Shown here one piece after another: positions 14,121-24,450 of a DNA stretch of 64,000 nucleotides. The notes below the pieces were generated by a model, which made no database searches, had not been told where the DNA came from, and saw only the letters and a program-made list of their open reading frames with translations. Position 1 is the first letter of the stretch. Each line of letters begins with the position of its first letter. The position numbers and the translations under genes are program-made. Source of the DNA: Urophycis tenuis (taxonomy: Eukaryota; Chordata; Actinopteri; Gadiformes; Phycidae); NCBI GenBank assembly GCA_036785325.1, contig JAXIVH010000032.1:1087986-1151985 (forward strand), in the 5' to 3' direction.

Positions 14121-15904
14121 CTAACGCCTGCAGGTGCTCCTCATGTCCTCGTAGACGTCGCTGGTGTTGGGACGGGAAAAGTTAGGACGGCTCACGAAGT
14201 TATCCTGCCTGGTCTTCTTCTGATGCAAGGAGAAGGGGGGGGGGCATTACGGTCGGGTCGGATCTCTCACTCACACACACACACACACACACACAAGTTA
14301 AGTTACTGCTTTGTCTATTGTCACGGTGGTGTAAAACAAAACCAAAAAAAAAAAAAATTCACTCATTTACTTTATTCTTTTATCACCATTGTATTACCTT
14401 TTTACCCGTTTGGTTTTATTTTCATTATGTAAAGTGGAGTTGACCCGGAGAACAAGAATTTCACTGCTGCAATGATTCATGTTGTCATCCAACGCGCTCC
14501 CACTGGTGCACGCATGCACGCACACAAACCCACATGCACGCACACAAACACACATGCACGCAGACCAACACACACGTACAGTGTGCATGCACTTGCACAC
14601 GTTCACATACTTTAACAATAATAATACATTTTATTTCCATGTCGCGCTTTTCAAAGATAGGCCTACCAGACACTGTATCAGACACTTTACACGGACATGC
14701 AATACAAAAACAAACAATGACTATGGCTATGGCTGTATCAACACGTACCTTTCGAATGAGCCATTTGGACAGCGGAACACAGAGAAGCAGTAGGATGACA
14801 ATGCTCAGCACACCTACTATGATCATGGGGAAGGATTCATCACACTTCCTCTCAGCATTTACAGCATCTAGAAGATAATGTCAAACACTTAAAGAAGACA
14901 AAATAAAACCCTTTCACTGGCCTAGCTGCAGTGCTCCTCTGACTTTTTTGGTGTTTTGGCCGTGTATCTGTGGCCCGGAGGCGTGTGGAGGAACAGAACG
15001 AAATCAAACAAAATGGTGAGAAGTGCACTTATAATTTTACTCACCTTTAACCACCAGTAAAGCTAAACCGGACCCTTGTGTCTTGACCGCCTCAATGTTT
15101 ACATACTCACACCGATAGACACCTGTGTCATCTGTGGTCAGGTTGGATATGGTGATAAGCAGTTCATTGGGTGCTCCCTTGTCTGGTTTTTCTGTCTTGA
15201 TCCTGTGCTTTAATTCATTTTTAATGGTTGTTACATTGTGCAGGTTCCATTGGAGGATCATCACGGCTTTGTTCAAAACCCTCTGTAAGTATAAATGCTC
15301 TGATTTGCTTGTTGAATTGCAGTGGATTTTCAACGACTCGCCAGGTTTCCTCCATTGGACATTCACAGCTGAAAAATATGCAAAAACATAATGCACATCA
15401 TAGCTCCAAACAGATATAGATGGACAAACAGAGTGACAGATTGTTTTATATGACGTTTGCCTCAACTTAAACCAAACACTTTTCCGTCATGCAAGTATTA
15501 AACCACAAGTAATCCTACCCTCATGCTCTTATTTGTTGTAGGCTACGTCTTGGCGGTTTAGTCGCTCTTTGTAACTTGCCACTTAGTCAGAAATGTTGTA
15601 TACTAGCAATTGAAATGCTTGAAACTTGTTCTGGTGACTTTCTTACTGTATTAGCAGAAATGAAATTTTCACCTTCTTATGACAAATGTAGTCTTTGTAA
15701 GTCACTTTGGATAAAAGCATAGAAATGCCCTAAATGTAAATGTAAGTAATAACACAACAGTCCTGTAGTAAGACAGAAGCTAGGTTTGAACTCTGAACTG
15801 GCAACGCATACTTTTATACTGTTAATCAGGCTGTTGGTCTTACCTTGGCCACCGGTGAGGGTGAGAAAAAAGAGGGTAGAAACTGCTAAGTGGCGAGCCC
15901 ACAT
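14121..15904 (-). CDS. cd7: CD7-like Ig-superfamily receptor
   Basis: Four exons join in frame to about 200 residues: 15,904-15,844 (signal peptide starting MWARHLAVSTLFFLTLTG), 15,368-15,045 (one V-type Ig domain), 14,867-14,749 (membrane span MIIVGVLSIVILLLLCVPL after a short stalk) and 14,219-14,121 (tail). The V domain has the two canonical cysteines, in LKIHCNS and in DDTGVYRC, and a GSG strand-G motif. The tail contains VYEDM, a YxxM motif; in mammalian CD7 the YEDM motif recruits PI3-kinase p85. Domain order, the strand patterns around both cysteines and the tail motif fit CD7, a T/NK-lymphocyte surface protein; identity with another small one-domain fish Ig receptor cannot be excluded. 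All splice sites are GT-AG. Human CD7 also lies in 17q25. The mammalian proline-rich stalk repeats are absent. Confidence 0.7.
14605..14700. repeat. Dispersed repeat fragment in cd7-like intron 3
   Basis: AATAATAATACATTTTATTT, then GCGCTTTTCAAAGAT and CACTTTAC, resembles a common teleost dispersed repeat. Weaker relatives occur near 19,030, 20,490 and 20,885. The exact family was not determined. Confidence 0.4.
15585..15752 (+). mobile_element. SINE-like element in cd7-like intron 1
   Basis: The block TATACTAGCAATTGAAATGC, then ACTTGTTCTGGTGACTTTCT, ends with the TTTGGATAAAAGC tail and TGTAAA repeats. The middle and 3' part recur at 23,757-23,896, and the 5' part recurs at about 62,985-63,035, so this is a dispersed family. 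Confidence 0.6.
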
Positions 15905-16342
15905 TTTGAAACTGACTGTGGCGTGACAGGCAGACGGAGTCTAGACAGCATGGTGCGTTTTGTGACATGCCTTTAAATGTGTCATCCTGGTAAAGAAAAA
16001 ACCACACAGGGTGCGCTGTAGAATGTAGTATGTGGTGACATGACATTTTTTAATGCCCTCTAGTGTTAAGAAAAGCACTAACAGCAAGAGTATAACCCAG
16101 TGATTAAGGGCTAAATATTTTTTTTACATCATGTCACAAAATGATAATGTTGCTGAAGTACATCTGACACAAACATTTATTTTCACAGTAAATACAATCA
16201 GCAATTTGTGAGTTGAAAGTTATACACTCCTTCATTCATTTGAATTAATAGAAAAACCTTAGAGGGCTCAAATTTAAGTGAGGGTTTTGATTGGATTGAT
16301 TTTAATGAGAACTGAATTTGACTAGCATTGTGATCTCTTATG
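15905..16342. other. 5' flank of the cd7-like gene
   Basis: Unique AT-rich sequence upstream of the cd7-like start codon. I see no TATA box at a convincing distance and no further exon. Confidence 0.4.
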
Positions 16343-16930
16343 ACCTCTACAGATGTAAAGACTGCAATTCAAACTAGAAAATTTAAACCCATGCAAGGAA
16401 CTACTTGTGCATAGGAATACCCGTAATCATTGAGACATTTAACATTTAATTGAGGTGGGGATCGAATCGCCTTGCCTCCGGTTGTGGATACTGTCCAGTT
16501 GACACCCGCCAACCGGTCTTACATAAAATCCGACATGCTTACTCGGATTTGATGCAAGACTGGTTGTATGCTATTATTATTTATGTAAGTCCTTGTGTAT
16601 GCTATTACCTCTTAGTGTATGCCTGGATGTATGTACATTTATGTATATTTTCATTTCTTTATGTATATTTTTGTATATTGTATTACATAGGTTTATATTT
16701 TACAAAGATATAGGCTTATATTATATATTTATATATTCTAACACTCTACTATACGTAGAGTGTCTGTCTCTTCTTTCTTTTTTTCCCTGGAGTATTGTAA
16801 CGAATGCAATTTCCCCCAGAGATCATTAAAGTATGTCTGTCTGTCTGTCCAAATAAGCTGTTAACACTATTTCACTAGTTTGGCTAGCTAGTCTACACTG
16901 TTATTTCAATACATGCAAAAAGTTTGATGA
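16343..16930. repeat. Duplicated segment, copy 1 (interrupted)
   Basis: 16,343-16,512 and 16,852-16,930 together match 18,075-18,320 almost base for base, with a few substitutions and a 5-base insertion near 16,465. The two halves are separated by a LINE tail (16,513-16,851). Similarity ends abruptly at both outer borders. Confidence 0.9.
16513..16851 (+). mobile_element. 5'-truncated LINE 3' end inserted in a duplicated segment
   Basis: The insert ends CAATTTCCCCCAGAGATCAT, then TAAAGTATGTCTGTCTGTCTG. This is the typical fish LINE terminus, in which a short GATCATTAAAG-type motif precedes a tetranucleotide tail. A small hairpin (ACTCTAC/GTAGAGT) precedes it. It is absent from the paralogous copy at 18,240. 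Confidence 0.75.
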
Positions 16931-18074
16931 CAAAAAATACTAGACACCCAAAACAGGATCACTTACCTTGGCTGTAATTATTTGAGAAATGTGCCTCAAA
17001 GGAGAATTTTACAAGTGAATCGAAGGCAAAAGCAAAACGAAGGCAAAATGAGCAAAGTAGGTGGAGTCAAAAGGCTCAATGTTATGCCCTATGGCAGTTT
17101 TTTGCATGCTTAATCACAAATATGTAAGTATTGTAATAAATGTGGGTTTTACCTTTAGCTATAAAAGCTGAGAATGTCAGAACCTCTGAACAGACACACA
17201 GACAGGAGTGGTGTACAATAGAAACAATCTTTATTAATAATGTAGCACAGTTCATAAAACACATGGGGGGCTCCGATCGGACAGGGAGATGCCGGTCGAG
17301 GGCGCAGGCTTCCTTCTGGACGGTCACTACAACGGCAGGCTCACCTCTACCACACTCTGTGACAACCCACACAACGGCCAGCTCCACTGGCTTCTAAGGC
17401 ACGCTTCTAAAACACGGCACACGGAGTAAAAACCCACTGCACATCATCAGGCTAGATTCACTAGCTTTTAGGGCACGCCTTTAACACAGCACGCAAGGTC
17501 AACACACCACCCCACACACAGCCAACCCGCTGCATGTGACCCCGGTAGACCGCCCACCCACAGACCCGTCACTCCTGCCCCGGCAACCCCACCACTGCAT
17601 ACACTATAAAAATAGGCCAACTTATACCTATACTAAATAACTTAATACACAGTTAAGACTGATTTTGTACTTCCCCCGGGGTCTGAGGCTGATACTGCCG
17701 TCCAACTCCCCGGGGCAACGGCTTCGCTGGACGGTGAGGACAGGAACCGGCTGGCGGAAGGATGGGCGCTGTAGTGGCCGCACAGGGAGCGATGGCCACA
17801 CGGCACTCTCTACGAATGGCCCTGGTGTAACTACAGGAGGCAACCAGCCTCCCCTCCTAACACCTCTGTCATTAACTCCCCCTGGCTCACTGTCTTCGTC
17901 GCCGGCAGCTCTAGATCGCTGCGAACGACACCCTCCCCAGCTATCAGAGTACCGTGCCGCCGAACTTGTTGCTCCTCTCTCCCCCACATCTCCCGCACCT
18001 CTATCCCCACACATCTGCACAGCATGGAGTCCCTGCTCCTGACGTCAGCCACCGGGTCTCTCTTAATGTCACCA
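16931..18074. other. Spacer between the two duplicate copies
   Basis: It contains a TATA-like GCTATAAAAGCTGAG near 17,158 and a GC-richer part from about 17,260 to 18,060. Open frames of 125-130 codons occur on both strands over 17,628-18,042 but have no recognisable domain. It could be a retroelement internal fragment. No gene is called. Confidence 0.3.
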
Positions 18075-18320
18075 CAACCTCTACAGATGTAAAGACTGCA
18101 ATTCAAACTAGAAAATGTAAACCCATGCAAGGAACTACTTGTGCATAGGAATACCCGTAATCATTGAGACATTTAACATTTAATTGAGGTGGGGATCGCC
18201 TTGCCTCCGGTTGTGGATGCCGTCCAGTTGACACCCGCCAAATAAGCTGTTAACACTATTTCACTAGTTTGGCTAGCTGGTCTGCACTGCTATTTCAATA
18301 CATGCAATAAGTTTGATGAC
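18075..18320. repeat. Duplicated segment, copy 2 (uninterrupted)
   Basis: Direct-repeat partner of 16,343-16,930. It joins the two halves without the 339-bp insert and so shows the empty LINE site. Confidence 0.9.
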
Positions 18321-19602
18321 CATATAGCCGTCCGTATAGCCTCCATTAATTGCAGACATTTGGTGCGAAGAATAATATGAAATGAGCAAAGGTATGGAAT
18401 CGAGAAAGGTATGGAATCTAGTCACATGACTTGGACTCGAGTCAGACTTCTATACTCTTTGCTTAGGATGACCAGACGTCCCGACAGTCCCGATTTTGAG
18501 TCTCGTGTCCCGAGTCCCGACCAAAGTACGTTGCACAATGTATCTGTATGCACCATCACAATGCTTGATTATTCCAATTTTCGAAGTCCGGCATTCATTC
18601 ATGCAATAGGCCTACATGAGTACAACAATCCGGGTACTTCCCGCTTTTTTGACACATCCGGGCATTTTTAAGTGAAACTACCCGGAAATATTTGAATGGG
18701 GGTCTATGAGAATTTCAGTGCATTACGTTTCTGAACTTTACCCAAGTATTATATATAGCTATTTATACCGATCTAATGCTATGGCCAGCCAGCAGACCAG
18801 TTATACCAACTCTCTTCCAAGTCCTGACCGGTGTCGCTATTTAGAAAAACTTAAATTAATCGGCAATGTCGGATGTCCCTTCACGCTGGAATCTGGTCTC
18901 TGGGTGAACAACCCAAACGAGTGGCCAGAGGTGGACTACGGGGACATATGGAACTACCTAAGCAATGAATGTATGAATGAATGAATCATGAATGAAGATG
19001 AGGGCACCAAATCAATCTATTTTCATTCAAGTCAAGTCACTTTTATTTTTATAGCGCATTTAACATGCAGAGTGTAACCATGATAGCACTAGTGCTAGGT
19101 GTTGCAGGCTAACTCGGAGCTGAACTATGACATGTAATCACAGCTCCTAGTAGTTCGCAAAGTTTCATTCATTTATTCATTATTAGATTAGACATCTTTA
19201 ACATCGGACATCAACTGATTTTAGCTAGCATGACTGACTGACTTTAGCTACTAATCTGTAACGAAGTGTTTGCCGCAGACGTAAACAAATGTAGACGCCG
19301 GGTCCCAAAGCCTCCCATCGGGATTCTCTCTTCTGATTGCCTGGAGCCACAAACACCTTATTTTCCCTTCCCTTTCTTTTTGTGGCAACATACTAAATCG
19401 CAAATCCTTATTTTTTGGTTGTTAGCATTGCAACCTACAGCACAGCAGCTTTTAGGCATGGTGCCTGCTCATGTAAGTAGCCTACTGTTCTGTCAACAGT
19501 AGTAGCAAAGTGACGTTCCGGGACTCATTAGCATATCGCTGGTGACGAGACGCTGTACTCATGTCCGCATTATGGTCACATGGAATTGGTCCTGGTTTTT
19601 GG
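18321..19602. other. Transposon-derived sequence, no gene
   Basis: ACTTGGACTCGAGTCAGACT (near 18,430) resembles the reverse complement of the inner end of the hAT-type element at 59,296-60,133, suggesting a decayed relative. A SINE-like TCAAGTCACTTTTATTTTTA occurs near 19,030. Open frames of 78-92 codons (for example 18,706-18,984) lack recognisable domains. Confidence 0.35.
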
Positions 19603-19964
19603 TGCCAGGGTTTGTGGAGGAGGTGGACCCAGATCACGCAGAGATGAGCAGTGGACACGAGTAGCCTTTACTGATTTTAATAGTACTTACAATGACAGGT
19701 ATGGACAGGAAGAACAGGAACAGGGACAGACAGAAACACACTGACGAGGAGACTCTGACAAGGGCTAAACAGAAGACTGGACTTAAATACACAAAGAAGT
19801 AATTACAAACGAAAGTCAGGTGAGGGGAACGAGGCACAGTTGAAACACAACGGGGCAACCGACAAAGGAGGGAAACCACAGAGGGTGAACAGGACACAGG
19901 AGAAACACAGAGCAAAACAACCAAAACACATGAAAACCAGACGACACAGTGACAAACCGTGACA
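19603..19964 (-). mobile_element. Solo LTR (Gypsy-type) with 5-bp target duplication
   Basis: On the minus strand it begins TGTCACGG and ends CCCTGGCA, the TG...CA termini of an LTR. It is flanked by the perfect 5-bp duplication TTTGG (19,598-19,602 and 19,965-19,969). A TATTTAAG TATA-like motif and an ATTAAA poly(A)-like motif fall in the expected order. No internal retroviral genes are present, so this is what remains after LTR-LTR recombination. Confidence 0.88.
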
Positions 19965-20451
19965 TTTGGTTTGAGAAATCCAGTCACCCTAGTCAGACTA
20001 GTATCACTAAATAGGATGACTTTAGACTCGACTTGACAAAACAAATCAACCATATGTAGACTTTAATACATACAATGTAGACTTTAATACATACAATCTT
20101 TAAACAACTCTGCACAGAACAGGTGCATTCATGTATTTATTAACAGGCCACAAATTACCAAAGCTTTTCAGCAGAGTCGGGAAAACAATGTCTTGATACC
20201 AAAGCAAGCAAACAACCACAGTGCAATGACACAACTCATTTAGTTAGCTAGTTATCCAAAGGCTTGCAGTGAGTTCTTAAGCATAAGTTATGCTTCCGCG
20301 TTAACACAACGCTAGGGGGCTTACGGTCCATTACATCCTTGTGGACCCCCCTTGCGTCCACCGCAAGGGCCTGACATGCACCTCCCTAGATTCAGGAGCC
20401 AGTAGGGGTAGGCCATCATGTTCATACATACATACTAGATGCTCTCATGTC

Positions 20452-20650
20452 CCCCCCCCCCCCCCCCCCCCACACACACACACATGCATACACACTGTAT
20501 TTCTATAGCATTTTTTTAAATGCCCAAAGACACTTCACAAAGCATATAATACAATATATAATACAAGCTCATGATAACAAACAGAAATCTATTCTCTGAT
20601 ACCTTTGGACTCATCAACATAAACCCCAAAATGCGCTCAAATATTACGAG

Positions 20651-20700
<50 letters not shown>
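20452..20700. repeat. Poly-C, (CA)n and (GT)n tracts
   Basis: Poly-C at about 20,452-20,470 leads into (CA)n, and (GT)n lies at 20,653-20,700. The bases between carry a decayed dispersed repeat (TTTCTATAGCATTTTT). Confidence 0.9.
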
Positions 20701-20702
<2 letters not shown>

Positions 20703-21439
20703 ATGGCTGTAGCAGGAGGTCAGTATTATCATATTGTGGAGACAAACGGAAATTAGCTTATTGCTAAGTGGCGTCTGGCAGGGGGACTAACCTCCAGCAG
20801 GCCCAGGGGCAACTTAACCACCAGGACTTCTCTTATGCAGCGAAGATACAAAAATGGTATCATCACACTCTTTATTACACTTAATTACAAACTCTATTTG
20901 TTTATAGCACCTTTAACGGGCAAAGCAAGGCAGAACACTGCATTTGATTGCTAATTCCCCATTAAGTTATGTTGTTCTGCTGACTGATGAGAACAGCATG
21001 AGTCAGTGCTCCACTATTGATTAGAGGATCATGTGAGTGGGCCTTGTGTTCTACTGCCAGGGTTCCCACTAAGGCTGTTATTACCAGCTGCTGAGTAAAT
21101 ATAGTGGGTTGTAATGTGGGTATTGATTGACTGATTGATGAATTTGAGTGTGGTGATCATCTGGGAGGAAGCATAGGTTATCTGTCGTATCTGGAAGTCA
21201 TCTGTGCCAGCTGGCACATCTTGGATTCCCCAAAGACCTCCTGGGACCAACAGATCTCCATGTGCTCATCTGGCCAGCACACGTAGGCTATAATCACAAC
21301 GCATGTGCCTCAATACATTGAAGTGGTCAGCAAAGAGGCTCCCCATCATCCCTTTGCTCCGGAAGACATGAGCCCTGGAGGAAATACAGTCACTGAACGA
21401 CATTTGCATTCAAAAAGTGATCATAACTCTGTTCTCGTG
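20701..21439. other. Intergenic sequence, nothing recognised
   Basis: No exon, RNA gene or bounded repeat is evident. A short dispersed-repeat fragment (CTATTTGTTTATAGCACCTT) sits near 20,893. Confidence 0.4.
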
Positions 21440-21447
21440 GTTACTAC

Positions 21448-21800
21448 CAGTGGCGCCTTAATGCAGGGGCTGACCTGGGCTTCAGCCTGGGGCCTCGGCC
21501 AATCAGGGGCCTCTTAAATTTTTTTTTTTTTTTTTTTTTTAAAGATGATAAACGTCCGTATTCGCGGTGTAATTACTCTGCTCTACAGCGGCATGTAATA
21601 GCGCTAACAAAAACAAATTCAAAATTATTTTGTTATAACCAAGATACAGTATATATACGGTTCCATTATGCAGGTTGGTGTGGGCTATTTGGCTATATCG
21701 CTGTTGAGAAATTGATTGTGCCATTGGCGCGCGGGGGGGGGGGGGGGGCTAAAAAAATGTCCATAGCCCAGGGGCCTCAAGTGCTATTAAGGCGCCTCTG
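21448..21800. mobile_element. Non-autonomous hAT-type element (353 bp)
   Basis: The termini CAGTGGCGCCTTAAT and, inverted, CAGAGGCGCCTTAAT are near-perfect inverted repeats. The flanks are the perfect 8-bp duplication GTTACTAC (21,440-21,447 and 21,801-21,808). An 8-bp duplication with CAG...CTG ends is the hAT signature. The interior has poly-T and poly-G runs and no coding sequence. Confidence 0.9.
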
Positions 21801-22161
21801 GTTACTACCACTAAACGGTTCCGACTCGACTGACATGTAAACAATCTCATATAGCCTGCTACTATAGATATGTTGTACTCAAAGTTAATATTAACACCCT
21901 AAATACAAATAATATTTGAGTAAATGCATTCCAAATAAGAGATCATATAAATACCTTGAGGCAATCATACATAGCCTATAATGAGTGACAAATGAGAAAA
22001 ATAATAATTGTATTGAAATGTTTGAAAAACATATCGTTTAGCATAATCAGGTGTGCAGAATTATTATAGAACAATAATTAAACTCCCATATACACAAGTG
22101 GGATTTTTCTCTGTGTTCTCGACTTGTTGGAGTTTACAGCGCATTTGAAATGTAAAGACTG

Positions 22162-23126
22162 CAGTGTTTGTAATGACGCCGTTTAAAAGAACGGCGTCGG
22201 GTGACGCCGTTAGTTTTTCCAGTAACGGGGTAATATAACGAATCGTTTTTCCGTCGTTACATCGCCGTTACCGTTACTGAACGTTAAATGCGGTGCGTTA
22301 CTATGAATTGATTGAATAAACTGCGTAATCCGAACAAAGTTGCTAGGAGACCGGATGGGTTAACAGCGAGATAAGCGATTGTGATTGGCTAAGGCAGAGT
22401 CATGTTTCATGGTAGCCAATCGGAGCCAGTGTTTTTACACACAAACCAGCACGCGCGCGCCACACACACACAGTCTGGAGTGTGTGGAGTCCGGAGCAAT
22501 CTGATGCAAAGGTGGCATTTTCAAGGTGGAGATATAAGCGCTACTTCAAATTGATTGAGGTCAAAGGCAAGAATGTGCATGTAATGTGTACATCATATGC
22601 AGGAGTGAATAGTCGAGGAGTGATGAGTCTTTGTCGACATCCGTTGTAAGCAACTCTCATTTAATGAAGCATCTCACAACGACACACACATCTACAAAGC
22701 TAGTTGCCAAACGATACACAGCAGCACCGAAGATGATAGCTCGCCATCCACTAGCAAAGGACACGGAGCAAAGACGTCCAAGCAGCAAAAGCTAGGTTTT
22801 TCTGCCAACAACAAAAACCTATGACACATGTGGTTAAAAAAATATGTTGCCCTTATCCACGGTGTTATATCAAAGGTTATGTACAAGCACCCGTTCTACT
22901 CATTTCAACTGACCTGTGAATACTGCTCAGAAAAATAAAAATTATTTGACAAATATCTACTTTTTTCTTTTTCTTTTTTACAGTAATGAAATAGTTACTT
23001 TCCCTGGTAACTACTTACTTTTATTATAGAGTAATTCAGTTACTAACTCAGTTACCTTTTGGAACAAGTAGTAGGTAACTAACTATAACATTACTTCTTT
23101 TTTTTTAAGTAATGTTCCCATCACTG
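22162..23126 (+). mobile_element. Internally deleted hAT element with transposase N-terminal remnant
   Basis: Ends CAGTGTTTGTAATGACGCC and, inverted, CAGTGATGGGAACATTACTT are flanked by the perfect 8-bp duplication AAAGACTG (22,154-22,161 and 23,127-23,134). From about 22,506 the plus strand encodes a remnant (FSRWRYKRYFKLIEVKGKNV) matching the BED-finger region of the transposase at 43,699-45,763; the second finger cysteine is lost and stops follow. Both subterminal regions resemble the matching ends of that larger element in opposite orientation. Confidence 0.9.
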
Positions 23127-23635
23127 AAAGACTGTCACTACTCTCACAATGTTTAGACCCCATAGACATGTTGCACATCAACATGTTGAGCAGTTGAACA
23201 CAATGTTCTCACTAGACAATAACATTCTTCCATACTCAACACCTACTCCTACATACTACACACTACAACAACAACAACAACAACAACAATACCCCTGATG
23301 GTACTACGGGGTACTGCAGGCAGCACATGGGATTTTATTCTCAAAGTAGATACATCTACAATAGTAAAAACTAGGCAGAAATAATAGAAAAAAAATTGAC
23401 GATTCAAAAAATAATAAAGTTGTCTTTACTTCAGAAAAAGTGTTGCTTTGTACATTCTGTCATGATTTCCATTGTTGGGTTTTCCATTGAAGAATTTAGT
23501 TAATTTGTGTTATAAATAGAAAATATACCTACATATACCCAATTTATTCGTAGCTTTGCTCACTTTATCTTTCCACTGCTCTGGCTGACAATTTAGAGGT
23601 ACATCCGAGGTCAAAGGTTGGGAGCCACTGACCAA

Positions 23636-23970
23636 GGACGCCCTAGCAATCACTCAGAACACCCTGGCAACCACCTAGTAAACCCTCGTAACCGTAGAGA
23701 ACACATAAACCCACATAGAGTAACACTCAATAAAACCACCCAGGACACCATAGCAACCTGCAACTTGTTCTGGTGACTTTCTTACTGTCTTGGCAGCAAT
23801 GAAATGTTTCACCTTCTTATGACAAATGTACTCTTTGTGAGTCCCTTTGGATAAAAGCGTTTGCTAGATGCCCTTAATGTAAATGTAAATGTAAGCAACC
23901 ACCTATAGCAACCTAGCAACCATTACGCAATTGAAACCATCTAGACCACCCTAGCGCCCACCCGGTAACT
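23636..23970. repeat. Degenerate CCTAGCAACCACC repeats split by a SINE-like insert
   Basis: Repeats of the type CCCTAGCAACCACCTAG run on both sides of a SINE-like element at about 23,757-23,896. That element shares ACTTGTTCTGGTGACTTTCT and the TTTGGATAAAAGCG tail with the copy at 15,585-15,752. Confidence 0.6.
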
Positions 23971-24229
23971 TAACACACTTTTTCAAGTATGTACTCCAAC
24001 ATGGTGTCTATCGTCTCTATGTACCTTTAGTAACTTGCATTCCTTGATGGCCTGGGCTATCTTTGTGTAATATTCCGAACCGCTGAGCAAACACAAGGGG
24101 CATGTGGAAACTGGGCCTTAAAACAATACGCTTCCGCCTGGATGTGTGCTTAGTGTGTCATCATATCACATACACAGTATGTGTCATCACCATGTGAGGT
24201 CCGACAGCTGTGTAGTCAAACATAATACA

Positions 24230-24450
24230 TTAAAGTTGCTGTATGTAAGATTTGAGGGTTGGAAAGAAAAGTTTCTGCGCCATTGAGAAGTGTTACATTT
24301 TGTGCACCTGCCTGTTTATCCCCAAACCAATCTGGACAGAGCTGCCTTGATTGGTCAGAAATTAGCTTTAGGCTAATGGATGGCTATGCCATTTCTAGAG
24401 AATTACACAAAAAAATATTGGCTCTTAAATCTTAGCTACAGCACTTTTAA
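24230..24450. mobile_element. MITE with TTAA ends
   Basis: The 27-bp termini starting TTAAAGTTGCTGTATGTAAG and, inverted, TTAAAAGTGCTGTAGCTAAG agree at about 22 positions. The 221-bp element has no coding capacity. TTAA ends suggest a piggyBac-type relative, which is inference. Confidence 0.7.

Noticed and set aside
17628..18130. Overlapping 99-130-codon frames on both strands
   Set aside because: GC-rich interval with few stops on both strands; no homology recognised, so not called as a gene.
20345..20372. CCTTGCG/CGCAAGG hairpin as a terminator
   Set aside because: Short stem without a U-run; intrinsic terminators do not apply to this genome and no gene ends here.
23264..23290. (CAA)n run as CRISPR- or array-like structure
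   Set aside because: Simple trinucleotide microsatellite; CRISPR arrays are not expected in a vertebrate nuclear genome.
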